From: Streptococcus mitis
GTDB taxonomy: Bacteria > Bacillota > Bacilli > Lactobacillales > Streptococcaceae
Direction: 5' to 3'
Length of the DNA: 15,254 nucleotides
NCBI RefSeq assembly: GCF_009496285.1
Contig: NZ_WIJK01000033.1
Location: forward strand, 1-15,254
Part shown: positions 1-6,740 of the stretch, in pieces
Layout: each line of letters starts with the position of its first letter
How positions within the stretch are numbered: position 1 is the first letter of the stretch
Translations under genes and position numbers: made by a program
The notes under the pieces: generated by a model
Seen by the model: the letters and a program-made list of their open reading frames with translations, nothing else
The model's database searches: none
Told to the model about the DNA's origin: nothing

Positions 1-120
1 GAGGCAAGTGACGAGTCAAGAGCAATGCGGCTTGAACAACGTGAAAGCCAGCGTCTTTAGGCGCTGGCTGGTAATTTGGGCTTATAGCCCTGGTGCAAAC
101 CACCCGTTAGACGGGTGGTT
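1..120 (+). ncRNA. Probable omega RNA (reRNA) scaffold of a TnpB nuclease
   Basis: In characterised TnpB systems the guide RNA overlaps the 3' end of tnpB and the transposon right end. Its scaffold ends in a strong hairpin, and the guide is taken from the flanking DNA just beyond. The three hairpins at 46-69, 78-90 and 98-120 fit that layout. If so, the guide would begin a few bases after 120, in the stretch TTATGATTTGAGGTT. The 5' end of the RNA is probably outside the window. The structure is seen directly; the RNA identity is inferred from resemblance to the family. Confidence 0.5.
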
Positions 121-128
121 ATGATTTG
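1..128 (+). mobile_element. Right end of an IS200/IS605-family element (partial, cut by window edge)
   Basis: Three hairpins follow each other closely. The first has arms AGCCAGCG at 46-53 and CGCTGGCT at 62-69. The second is GGGCT-tat-AGCCC at 78-90. The third is a perfect 9-bp stem at 98-120 with loop TTAGA. This order, with the linker CCCTGGTGCAAACCACC before the last stem and TTATGAT after it, resembles the right end of IS200/IS605 or IS1341-type elements that carry tnpB. Two frames stay open from the left edge. One ends at the TAG at 58-60, inside the first hairpin loop, and could be the last codons of tnpB, but too little is visible to decide. The element points toward the 3' end of whiA. 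The exact boundary is not certain and lies shortly after 120. The left end and any tnpA are outside the window. Confidence 0.7.
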
Positions 129-195
129 AGGTTATTTTAAAAATTTTTAAACATCAATCTCGATATATCTTTTTTGAACATCAATATATTATATT
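121..195. other. AT-rich gap between the transposon end and whiA
   Basis: This short gap holds the 16-bp AT palindrome TTTAAAAATTTTTAAA at about 136-151, and two copies of AACATCAAT starting near 151 and 177. There is no convincing Rho-independent terminator for whiA here. Neither the palindrome nor the GC-rich stem at 98-120 is followed by a U-run on the minus strand. Confidence 0.4.
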
Positions 196-1107
196 TTACA
201 GTTCCTCTGCAATTTTGTTGATCTTTCTCAGGCGATGATTGACACCACTTTTGGTTAAGGGATTTGTCAGACTATCTGCCAACTTTTGAATAGAATAGTC
301 TGGATGCTGGATACGCAGACGGGCAACTTCCTGCAAGTCTGCTGGCAGATTATCCAAGCCAATTCTATCTTTGATTTTACTGATATTATTAATGGTTTTC
401 ATGCTTGCAGAAACCGTACGAGCAATATTTGCCGTCTCTGCATTATTGGCACGATTGAGGTCATTTCGAGTTTCTCGGAGAATCTTGACACCTTCAAAAG
501 TATCACGTGCCTCCATAGCTCCTACTAAAATCAGGAAATCCATAATATCTTCTGCTCGCTGGAGATAGGTCACTGCACCTTTTTTTCGTTCAATCACCTT
601 GGCATCTAACAAGAACTGCTGCAAGAGCGAAGCGATCCCTTGGGCATGGTCCAGATAAACTGAACTAATTTCCAGCTGATACTTGCCTGACTCGGGATCC
701 CGAATACTCCCATTTGCTAAAAATGCACCACAAAGATAGGCACGACCTGCTTCTTCATCTCCTAAAATATCCGGATCAATTCCCGTCTCCAGACCAAAGA
801 AAGAATCAGCCAAACGCAAATCCGCTAAAAGTTCTTGGACTTGTTCATCTGTAAACACAGTATAGACCCGATTTTTACGAAGATTGCTTCTCTGATGATG
901 ACGAATCTCCGACTTAATACCATAAAAGTGTAAAAACGATTCATAGAGATGGCGGGCAAGCTTGGCACTCTCTGTAACAACGGACAAGGTCAAGCCAGAA
1001 CTAGACAAACCTACGCTTCCAGACATCTTGATAATAGCTGATAACTCATAGCGACTCAGGTGGTGTTGACCTAGGATTTCTTCTTTTACTGCTACTGTGA
1101 AACTCAT
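196..1107 (-). CDS. whiA: WhiA, DNA-binding cell-division/sporulation regulator homologue
   Basis: This 303-residue protein has the usual length for streptococcal WhiA. WhiA proteins combine a degenerate LAGLIDADG homing-endonuclease fold with a C-terminal helix-turn-helix. Here the central LAGLIDADG-like strand is [11 protein letters not shown] at about 124-134, and the DNA-binding tail runs from about 255 to 303, including SIQKLADSL and [10 protein letters not shown]. The family has lost nuclease activity. It controls sporulation in Streptomyces, and in non-sporulating Firmicutes it affects cell division and chromosome segregation. The ATG overlaps the yvcK stop by 4 bases (ATGA), so translation is probably coupled. 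It is the last gene of the rapZ-yvcK-whiA module and is followed by a transposon end. The sequence looks intact. Confidence 0.95.
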   Translation of the reverse strand: MSFTVAVKEEILGQHHLSRYELSAIIKMSGSVGLSSSGLTLSVVTESAKLARHLYESFLHFYGIKSEIRHHQRSNLRKNRVYTVFTDEQVQELLADLRLADSFFGLETGIDPDILGDEEAGRAYLCGAFLANGSIRDPESGKYQLEISSVYLDHAQGIASLLQQFLLDAKVIERKKGAVTYLQRAEDIMDFLILVGAMEARDTFEGVKILRETRNDLNRANNAETANIARTVSASMKTINNISKIKDRIGLDNLPADLQEVARLRIQHPDYSIQKLADSLTNPLTKSGVNHRLRKINKIAEEL

Positions 1108-2081
1108 TTTCTCACCTGTATGATACGCATTAATTCATCCACGATTAAATCCCCATCATGGAAGGCACCACCATTTTCCAAACGTAGGAAGTTGGATGAA
1201 ATGACACGGGGAACTTGTTGATGCAAACCGTCAAAATCATGCTCAACCTGTACTAAATACTCATCAAAACGATTGGTATCCATATAATCTCTAGGTACCT
1301 TCTCGATATTAACAAGTACTGTATCAATAAATGGTCTACCCAAATGACGATGCAAGACTGCTACGTGATCACTATCTGAGAAATGTTCTGTCTCTCCGCG
1401 CTGAGTCATGATGTTGCAGACATAGGCAATTTCAGCCTTGGTTTCCAGAAGAGCCTGACCAATCTCCTCAATGACGATATTCGGCAAAATCGAAGTAAAG
1501 AGGGAGCCTGGACCCAAGACAATCATATCACTCTCAAGAATGGTATTGACAACTCGGCGGCTAGCCTGCGGTTTCTCATCGTCTAGAGTGTTGGTGACAT
1601 AAACATGGTCAATCATGCCTGGATGGTCTGCAATGTGACTTTCTCCAGCTACTTCTGTTCCATCTTTAAAGACGGCATGGAGTGTCAAAGGATGGTCACT
1701 AGATGGATAAATCTTTCCTGTCGTATGGAAAAATTTACTCAGTAATTGCATAGCATTATAGGTTGAACCCTGCATTTCAGATAAGCCAGCTATGATAATG
1801 TTTCCTAATGGATGACCAGCAAAAGCACCTGCATCCTCAGAAAAACGGTATTGAAAGACCTTTTCATAGAATTTTGGCATATCTGACATGGCCACAAGGA
1901 CATTACGTAAATCCCCTGGAGGTGTCAACTGTTGAATATTTTTACGCAATTCGCCTGAAGAACCGCCATCATCCGCAACGGTTACAATGGCTGCAATTTC
2001 CACATCCTTTTCCCTTAAACTATTTAAAATAACAGGGATTCCGGTTCCTCCACCAATCACCGTAATTTTTGGTTTTCTCAT
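1104..2081 (-). CDS. yvcK: YvcK, gluconeogenesis/cell-wall factor (CofD-like fold)
   Basis: The 325-residue protein belongs to the YvcK/YbhK/CofD family. The nucleotide-sugar binding core is clear: the glycine-rich start GGGTG at 10-14, [10 protein letters not shown] at 34-43, PPGDLRN at 54-60, and an [13 protein letters not shown] loop in the second half. In Bacillus and Listeria, YvcK binds UDP-GlcNAc, is needed for growth on gluconeogenic carbon sources, and influences placement of penicillin-binding proteins. It is cytosolic. Both ends overlap neighbours by 4 bases (ATGA with rapZ upstream and with whiA downstream), the standard Firmicute arrangement. No odd features. Confidence 0.95.
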   Translation of the reverse strand: MRKPKITVIGGGTGIPVILNSLREKDVEIAAIVTVADDGGSSGELRKNIQQLTPPGDLRNVLVAMSDMPKFYEKVFQYRFSEDAGAFAGHPLGNIIIAGLSEMQGSTYNAMQLLSKFFHTTGKIYPSSDHPLTLHAVFKDGTEVAGESHIADHPGMIDHVYVTNTLDDEKPQASRRVVNTILESDMIVLGPGSLFTSILPNIVIEEIGQALLETKAEIAYVCNIMTQRGETEHFSDSDHVAVLHRHLGRPFIDTVLVNIEKVPRDYMDTNRFDEYLVQVEHDFDGLHQQVPRVISSNFLRLENGGAFHDGDLIVDELMRIIQVRK

Positions 2082-2968
2082 GAACGGTTTACCGTTTCCT
2101 TTCTTCGGTCTTTATCACGATGGCTTTCATTTACAGGCCAATTCTTAAACAAATCATTGGCTAATCGTTTGGCAAAGGCAACACTCCGGTGTTGTCCTCC
2201 TGTACAACCTACTGCAATGGTTAAAACAGATTTTCCTTCTTTTTTGTAGCCAGGTAGGATTGGTTCGATCAAGGCCAACAAATGGCGGTAGAAATCTTCA
2301 GATTCTTCATGATTCATAACATAGTCATAAACGGCCTGGTCTTCACCTGTCTGATTGCGAAGTTCTGGTAGATAGTAAGGATTTGGGAGGAAACGAACAT
2401 CAAATACCAAGTCAGCATCAATAGGAATGCCATATTTAAACCCGAAAGACATAACCTCAATACGGAAAGACTGAGCCTGTTCTTGATCTGAAAATTGTTC
2501 AGCAATCGTTTTACGAAGTTCACGAGGGGTTAACTCTGTTGTGTCTACCACGTTTTGGCTCATATTTTTTAATGGAGCCAAGAGTTCGCGTTCCAACTTA
2601 ATCCCATCTAAAATACGACCATCTGCTGCCAGAGGGTGACTTCTTCTGGTTTCCTTATAGCGTGCCACTAATTCCTTATCCGCCGCATCCAAAAAGAGAA
2701 TCTTGAAGTCCAAATCATCTTGATTTTCCAATTCATCCAAGACAGCCTGAATCTCTGAAAAGAAGGAACGGCTACGCATATCCACTACCAAAGCTAATTT
2801 GTGGTCATCATCCTTAGTCTCAACCAACTGCAAAAACTTTGGCAATAGAGCTGGTGGCATATTATCAATGGTAAAGTAGCCTAAATCTTCGAAGGATTGA
2901 ATAGCTACAGTTTTCCCTGCACCACTCATACCTGTCACAATTACCAGGTGAAGTTGTTTCTTTGTCAT
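2078..2968 (-). CDS. rapZ: RapZ/YvcJ family nucleotide-binding protein
   Basis: The 296-residue protein has the P-loop GMSGAGKT at 13-20, the family motif VVDMRSR, and the C-terminal signature GCTGGQ at 254-259 followed by HRS at 260-262. In E. coli, RapZ senses glucosamine-6-phosphate and brings GlmZ RNA to RNase E. Firmicutes lack that RNA pair, and YvcJ in Bacillus is an ATP/GTP-hydrolysing protein linked to competence, so the streptococcal role is less clear. A good ribosome site (AAGGAG) lies 6 bases before the ATG. A hairpin terminator at 2986-3012 separates it from ridA. An extended -10 look-alike (TGATATAAG) overlaps the ribosome site and could start rapZ transcription just before the gene. 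Confidence 0.95.
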   Translation of the reverse strand: MTKKQLHLVIVTGMSGAGKTVAIQSFEDLGYFTIDNMPPALLPKFLQLVETKDDDHKLALVVDMRSRSFFSEIQAVLDELENQDDLDFKILFLDAADKELVARYKETRRSHPLAADGRILDGIKLERELLAPLKNMSQNVVDTTELTPRELRKTIAEQFSDQEQAQSFRIEVMSFGFKYGIPIDADLVFDVRFLPNPYYLPELRNQTGEDQAVYDYVMNHEESEDFYRHLLALIEPILPGYKKEGKSVLTIAVGCTGGQHRSVAFAKRLANDLFKNWPVNESHRDKDRRKETVNRS

Positions 2969-2985
2969 CTTTGTCTCCTTATATC

Positions 2986-3012
2986 AAAAGAAGTTTGGAA
3001 GAACCAAACTTC
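2986..3012 (-). terminator. Internal hairpin terminator between ridA and rapZ
   Basis: On the minus strand there is a perfect 9-bp stem, GAAGTTTGG with CCAAACTTC, around loop TTCTT (plus coordinates 2990-3012). It is followed at once by TTTTGA. The U-run is only four bases, so it is probably a partial terminator that lowers, rather than stops, flow from ridA into rapZ-yvcK-whiA. Confidence 0.7.
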
Positions 3013-3019
3013 AAATAAC

Positions 3020-3400
3020 TCACCCAATCTCTGCGATGACTTCAATTTCGACTTTTACATCGCGAGGAAGACGAGCTACTTCTACAGCTGAACGAGCTGG
3101 AAATTCCTTATTAAAGGCTGTTTGGTAAACCTCATTGAAAGGTACAAAGTCGTTCATATCACTCAAAAAGCAAGTTGTTTTGACAACATGGTCAAAATCT
3201 GTCCCCGCTTCTGCCAAAATAGCTCCAATGTTTTTCAAAACTTGCTCTGTCTGTTCTTGGATAGTCACTCCGACGATTTCTCCAGTTTCAGGAGATAGGG
3301 GCACTTGACCGCTAGCAAACAAAAGATTGCCAACGATTTTTCCTTGAACGTAAGGTCCGATTGCCTTTGGAGCTTTATCTGTATGAATTGTTTTAGCCAT
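3020..3400 (-). CDS. ridA: RidA family reactive enamine/imine deaminase
   Basis: The 126-residue protein covers the whole YjgF/YER057c/UK114 (RidA) domain. RidA hydrolyses 2-aminoacrylate and related enamines or imines released by PLP enzymes, which protects other PLP enzymes from damage. Visible family residues are Y17 in GPYVQG, GQVPLSP at 31-37, and the catalytic arginine R103 in PARSAVEVARLPRD, followed by E118 and E120. It forms a trimer in known structures. The ribosome site TGAGGA overlaps the ysxC stop 9 bases upstream, so it is cotranscribed with ysxC. A hairpin terminator follows its stop codon within about 10 bases. Confidence 0.93.
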   Translation of the reverse strand: MAKTIHTDKAPKAIGPYVQGKIVGNLLFASGQVPLSPETGEIVGVTIQEQTEQVLKNIGAILAEAGTDFDHVVKTTCFLSDMNDFVPFNEVYQTAFNKEFPARSAVEVARLPRDVKVEIEVIAEIG

Positions 3401-3409
3401 TCAATTTCC

Positions 3410-3997
3410 TCAAATTTTCTCTAAAATAGCATCCCAGGCTTGCTCCATCCCTGCCTTACTTACAGAAGAAAAAAGGATAAAGTCATCACTAGGATCAAAG
3501 TTTAATTTCTTTTTAATTGCTGATTCGTGCTTGTTCCATTTCCCACGCGGAATCTTGTCTGCCTTGGTCGCCACAATGATGACAGGAATCTCATAATATT
3601 TAAGAAATTCGTACATCTGTACATCATCTGCTGACGGATCATGACGAAGGTCAACGAGACTGACAACTGCTCGAAGATTTTCTCGAGTAGTTAAGTACTC
3701 CTCAATCATGCGTCCCCACTTTTCTCGTTCCTTTTTGGAAACACGGGCATAACCGTAGCCAGGCACGTCTACAAAACGCATCTTATCATCAATATTAAAG
3801 AAATTAAGTAGTTGTGTTTTTCCTGGTTTTCCTGAAGTACGAGCTAGATTCTTACGATTGAGCATGGTATTGATAAAGCTGGATTTACCAACATTTGAGC
3901 GTCCTGCAAGAGCAATTTCAGGAAGTTCATCCTGCGGATAGTGGGACTTATTGGCAGCACTCAGTAAAATCTCAGCATTGTGTGTATTGATTTCCAT
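3410..3997 (-). CDS. ysxC: EngB/YsxC ribosome-biogenesis GTPase
   Basis: This is an essential-type small GTPase of the TrmE-Era-EngA family needed for 50S subunit assembly. Counting from the chosen start, the G1 P-loop GRSNVGKSS is at 32-40, G3 DVPGYG is at 77-82 and G4 TKAD is at 144-147. I chose the ATG at 3997 (195 residues) over the in-frame GTG at 4003. The AGAGGTG ribosome site lies 3-5 bases before this ATG but overlaps the GTG, and 195 residues is the usual length. The gene follows clpX directly, and its ribosome site overlaps the clpX stop. The clpX-engB pair is conserved in streptococci. Confidence 0.94.
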   Translation of the reverse strand: MEINTHNAEILLSAANKSHYPQDELPEIALAGRSNVGKSSFINTMLNRKNLARTSGKPGKTQLLNFFNIDDKMRFVDVPGYGYARVSKKEREKWGRMIEEYLTTRENLRAVVSLVDLRHDPSADDVQMYEFLKYYEIPVIIVATKADKIPRGKWNKHESAIKKKLNFDPSDDFILFSSVSKAGMEQAWDAILEKI

Positions 3998-4005
3998 AGT
4001 CACCT

Positions 4006-5238
4006 CTAGGCTGTCTCTAGGATTGGCTTAGCTGTTCCATTGACGGCTTCTTTTGTGATACGAACTGTTTTCACATTTTCTTGACTTGGAACTTCAAACA
4101 TAACGTCTAGCATAGTTTCTTCGATGATTGAGCGAAGACCACGCGCACCAGTTTTGCGTTCAATAGCTTTGTTAGCAATCTCTTGGAGAGCCTCATCGTC
4201 AAATTCAAGTTCAACATCGTCATATGAAAGCAAGGTCTGGTATTGTTTAACCAAGGCATTTCTTGGCTCTTTCAAAATGCGAACCAAGTCATCTACTGTC
4301 AACTGCTCCAGAGCTGCAAAGACAGGCAAGCGCCCTATCAACTCAGGGATAATACCGAATTTTTGAATGTCCTCTGCAATTATTTCTTGCATGTATGAGC
4401 TGTTTTCGTCAATAGCCTTGTTATTTTGTCCGAAACCGATAACTTTTTCACCAAGACGCTGTTTGACAATTTCTTCGATTCCATCAAAGGCCCCACCCAC
4501 AATGAAGAGGATATTCTTGGTATCCACTTGAATCATTTCTTGTTGAGGATGTTTACGTCCGCCTTGAGGAGGGACGCTAGCTACAGTTCCTTCGATAATC
4601 TTGAGGAGGGCTTGTTGCACCCCTTCACCAGAAACATCACGTGTGATGGAAACATTTTCGCTCTTCTTAGCAATCTTGTCAATCTCATCCACATAGATAA
4701 TTCCACGCTCTGCACGCTCAATGTTAAAGTCAGCTGCCTGCAAGAGTTTGAGGAGGATATTTTCCACGTCCTCACCTACATAACCAGCCTCAGTAAGAGC
4801 CGTTGCATCTGCAATGGCAAATGGTACATTCAAACTTCTAGCGAGAGTTTGAGCAAGGAAGGTCTTCCCTGAGCCAGTTGGGCCAATCATCAAAATGTTT
4901 GACTTTTGCAAGTCAACATCTTCTGTCTCTTCGCGATTATCATGAAAATTGATGCGTTTATAGTGGTTATAAACCGCAACAGCTAAGGCACGTTTAGCAC
5001 GATCTTGACCGATAACGTAGTGGTTTAAAATATTGAGAAGTTCAATTGGTTTTGGAACTTCTGAAAGATCTGTCAATACTTCCTCTGCCAACTCTTCTCG
5101 GATAATCTCCTGAGCTAGCTCCACACACTCATTACAGATAAAAGCATTGTTACCTGCTATAATTTTTTGTACTTCATCTTGGCTCTTGCCACAAAATGAG
5201 CAATAAACCATCATATCATTTTTTCTATTCGTCGGCAT
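4006..5238 (-). CDS. clpX: ClpX, ATP-dependent unfoldase of the ClpXP protease
   Basis: The 410-residue protein is complete. The N-terminal zinc-binding domain uses C13, C16, C35 and C38. The AAA+ core has Walker A GPTGSGKT at 119-126, pore loop GYVGEDV at 152-158, Walker B VDEID at 183-187, and the RKH pore loop around 228-230. The IGF loop that docks ClpP is at 267-269, and the arginine motif LIGRLPV is near 300-306. ClpX forms a hexamer that unfolds tagged substrates and feeds them to ClpP. The start has a strong ribosome site (GGAAGGAAATC before ATG). It lies 31 bases after the 56-residue membrane gene, in the same run as folA. Confidence 0.97.
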   Translation of the reverse strand: MPTNRKNDMMVYCSFCGKSQDEVQKIIAGNNAFICNECVELAQEIIREELAEEVLTDLSEVPKPIELLNILNHYVIGQDRAKRALAVAVYNHYKRINFHDNREETEDVDLQKSNILMIGPTGSGKTFLAQTLARSLNVPFAIADATALTEAGYVGEDVENILLKLLQAADFNIERAERGIIYVDEIDKIAKKSENVSITRDVSGEGVQQALLKIIEGTVASVPPQGGRKHPQQEMIQVDTKNILFIVGGAFDGIEEIVKQRLGEKVIGFGQNNKAIDENSSYMQEIIAEDIQKFGIIPELIGRLPVFAALEQLTVDDLVRILKEPRNALVKQYQTLLSYDDVELEFDDEALQEIANKAIERKTGARGLRSIIEETMLDVMFEVPSQENVKTVRITKEAVNGTAKPILETA

Positions 5239-5269
5239 GATTTCCTTCCGTTCTAACTATTCATTCTAT

Positions 5270-5440
5270 CTAAAATAAGGTCATATAAAAAGCATGAATG
5301 CTATTCACCAAGTTTGTAAAAGCATTAAGCCAAAGCAGAGTAGCAAGTCCAAAGCGCTTTTTACGAAAAGCGTGTGTTCCAGCTACAAGACAGACAGCAC
5401 ACAAAAGAGCTGTGAAAAAACCAAAAATACTACGCTCCAT
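5270..5440 (-). CDS. Small two-helix membrane protein between folA and clpX (56 aa)
   Basis: This short gene begins [13 protein letters not shown] and ends FYMTLF, 56 residues in total. Two hydrophobic stretches (about 5-23 and 31-50) are split by the basic turn FRKKRFG, so it is probably a hairpin inner-membrane protein with its loop in the cytosol. The ATG shares one base with the folA stop (TAATG). The ribosome site AAGGAAG lies inside the end of folA, so translation is coupled. A 56-codon hypothetical gene in this place is, from memory, also present in pneumococcus, which supports it being real. The function is unknown. No family motif is recognised. Confidence 0.8.
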   Translation of the reverse strand: MERSIFGFFTALLCAVCLVAGTHAFRKKRFGLATLLWLNAFTNLVNSIHAFYMTLF

Positions 5441-5946
5441 TAGACTTCCTTTCTCTTTCTATATTCGATGGTAAAATCATAGACATTTTTCTCATCTTTG
5501 GAATAAGATTTGCTTGCAGCAGTCTCAAAAACAGTCAAGTCAAAATCTTCTGGGAAATAGGTATCCCCTTCAACTTGAGCATGAATTTGTGTCACAATAA
5601 TCTCATCCAGATAAGGTTCAAACAGCTGAAAAATCTGCTTCCCACCGATGATATAAAGATTCTTATCCTGCTGTTGATACCAGTCTAAAACATCCTCAAC
5701 ATTTTGAAAGACCAGAGCACCCTCAACTGACTCTTCGAGATTACGCGTCAAAATCAAGGTTTCACGACCAGGCAACAAACGTCTGCCCATTCCATCAAAG
5801 GTGACACGCCCCATCAAGATGGCATGATTCAAGGTTGTTTCTTTAAAATGTTTTAACTCTGCTGGCAAATGCCATGGCAAGCGATCCTCTTTTCCGATCA
5901 CACCCTGTTCATCTTGTGCCCAGATGGCTACGATTTTCTTTGTCAT
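5440..5946 (-). CDS. folA: Dihydrofolate reductase
   Basis: The 168-residue enzyme reduces dihydrofolate to tetrahydrofolate with NADPH and is the target of trimethoprim. The family core is intact: [13 protein letters not shown] at 7-19, LPWHLPAE at 23-30 with W25, the [11 protein letters not shown] cofactor segment at 45-55, LILTRN at 64-69, and IIGGKQIF at 99-106. Position 100 is isoleucine, the wild-type residue in pneumococcal DHFR, where I100L is the main trimethoprim-resistance change; the sequence therefore gives no sign of that resistance. It is the first gene of the run leading through clpX to whiA, and has its own extended -10 promoter 28 bases upstream. Its stop overlaps the next start. 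Confidence 0.97.
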   Translation of the reverse strand: MTKKIVAIWAQDEQGVIGKEDRLPWHLPAELKHFKETTLNHAILMGRVTFDGMGRRLLPGRETLILTRNLEESVEGALVFQNVEDVLDWYQQQDKNLYIIGGKQIFQLFEPYLDEIIVTQIHAQVEGDTYFPEDFDLTVFETAASKSYSKDEKNVYDFTIEYRKRKEV

Positions 5947-5973
5947 GCTTTCATCCTTTTTATTGATAGTTCT

Positions 5974-5982
5974 ATTTTATCA
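5974..5982 (-). promoter_or_regulatory. Extended -10 promoter of folA and the downstream operon
   Basis: The minus strand reads TGATAAAAT, an extended -10 (TGn plus TAAAAT). A start site about 7 bases on would leave a leader of roughly 20 bases with the ribosome site AAGGAT. No good -35 is seen 17 bases upstream, which is normal for extended -10 promoters in streptococci. Confidence 0.6.
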
Positions 5983-6003
5983 AAAATCTTCAAAAAAGAC
6001 TGT

Positions 6004-6022
6004 TTTGGGGTGCCCACCCAAA
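6004..6022. repeat. Inverted repeat upstream of the folA promoter
   Basis: The arms TTTGGG and CCCAAA enclose GTGCCCA. An alternative pairing forms GGGTG with CACCC inside it. It lies between the dpr terminator and the folA -10, just upstream of the -35 position, so it could be an operator. The following T-run is 6 bases away, so it is a poor terminator. Confidence 0.4.
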
Positions 6023-6025
6023 TAG

Positions 6026-6052
6026 AAAAATCCGTAGAAAATTTCTACGGAT
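6026..6052 (-). terminator. Rho-independent terminator of dpr
   Basis: On the minus strand there is a perfect 10-bp stem, ATCCGTAGAA with TTCTACGGAT, around a 3-base loop. It ends directly in TTTT before a C. It lies about 20 bases after the dpr stop. Confidence 0.85.
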
Positions 6053-6072
6053 TGTTGTTTATAGGTAGTTTC

Positions 6073-6591
6073 TTACAAACCTGGTGCTTGACCCAACTCA
6101 GCTGCAAGCATCCAAACAGTTTTTTCAAGTTCCGCTTTAGCACCAACGAAAATGTCATTAGAAACATCATCGCCTTCTTCATCAGTTACATCCAAAGCTT
6201 TTTGGAAAAGAGTGATAAGGTAACGATAAATAGCTAGAACACGCTCCAAGCTTTCTTCTACGTTGCGGAATTCTCCTTCTTCTTCTTCGATTTCACTGTG
6301 TTGAAGGAATTCTGTCAAAGTAGAGTAAGGTTTGCCACCAAGAGTGATCAAGCGTTCGCTGATTTCGTCAAGGTAACCATCTAGACTATCCATGTATTCA
6401 TCCATCTTAGGATGCCATACCATGAAACCACGGCCACGCATATACCAGTGAACTTGATGAAGGGCAATGTGAGCCACATACAAGTCTGCTACTGCTTGGT
6501 TAAGCACTTCCTTTGTTTTTGCTAGCGCTTCAGGCGCTGATTTAGATAATGTTGTTACATCTTTTAAAGCATCTTTTTTTAATTCAACCAT
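6073..6591 (-). CDS. dpr: Dpr, Dps-like ferritin / peroxide resistance protein
   Basis: The protein is 172 residues from the ATG at 6591. An in-frame TTG at 6621 would add ten residues, but GAGGTG sits correctly before the ATG and the family starts MVELKK. Dpr forms a 12-subunit shell that oxidises and stores iron, preventing Fenton damage in catalase-negative, peroxide-producing streptococci. Ferroxidase ligands matching those of known streptococcal Dpr are visible: H48 (in HQVHW), H60, D64, D75 and E79. It is a single-gene unit with a -35/-10 promoter upstream and a hairpin terminator downstream. A short inverted repeat between its promoter boxes suggests regulation. Confidence 0.96.
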   Translation of the reverse strand: MVELKKDALKDVTTLSKSAPEALAKTKEVLNQAVADLYVAHIALHQVHWYMRGRGFMVWHPKMDEYMDSLDGYLDEISERLITLGGKPYSTLTEFLQHSEIEEEEGEFRNVEESLERVLAIYRYLITLFQKALDVTDEEGDDVSNDIFVGAKAELEKTVWMLAAELGQAPGL

Positions 6592-6644
6592 ATTTCTCAC
6601 CTCGTAATATAATTTTTGCAACCATATTTATTGATTACTACATC

Positions 6645-6673
6645 AGTATACTACTCCTAGTAGACAAAAGCAA
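6645..6673 (-). promoter_or_regulatory. dpr promoter with inverted repeat in the spacer
   Basis: On the minus strand, -35 TTGCTT and -10 TATACT are separated by 17 bases. The spacer contains CTACT-agg-AGTAG (plus 6651-6663), a 13-base inverted repeat directly next to the -10. The position is right for a repressor site. It does not match the PerR box consensus. Confidence 0.7.
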
Positions 6674-6740
6674 GGAAATTAACTCATATTAAAAAAGTTC
6701 TAATTGACTGATAATTTAAGAAAATGAGTGACTATTTATC

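Noticed and set aside
98..120. GC-rich stem read as a Rho-independent terminator
   Set aside because: There is no U-run on either side. It fits a transposon right-end hairpin better.
4426..4872. 148-residue plus-strand open frame inside clpX
   Set aside because: It lies fully antisense to the conserved ClpX AAA+ core and has no ribosome site or family resemblance.
5440..5946. Trimethoprim-resistant DHFR
   Set aside because: Position 100 is isoleucine, the susceptible residue in pneumococcal DHFR. Other differences are not known to me as sufficient for resistance.
6592..6621. TTG start adding ten residues to Dpr
   Set aside because: GAGGTG is placed for the ATG at 6591, and the family begins MVELKK.
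6592..6625. PerR-like box upstream of dpr (AATTATATTA)
   Set aside because: It matches the consensus poorly and lies in the leader next to the ribosome site.
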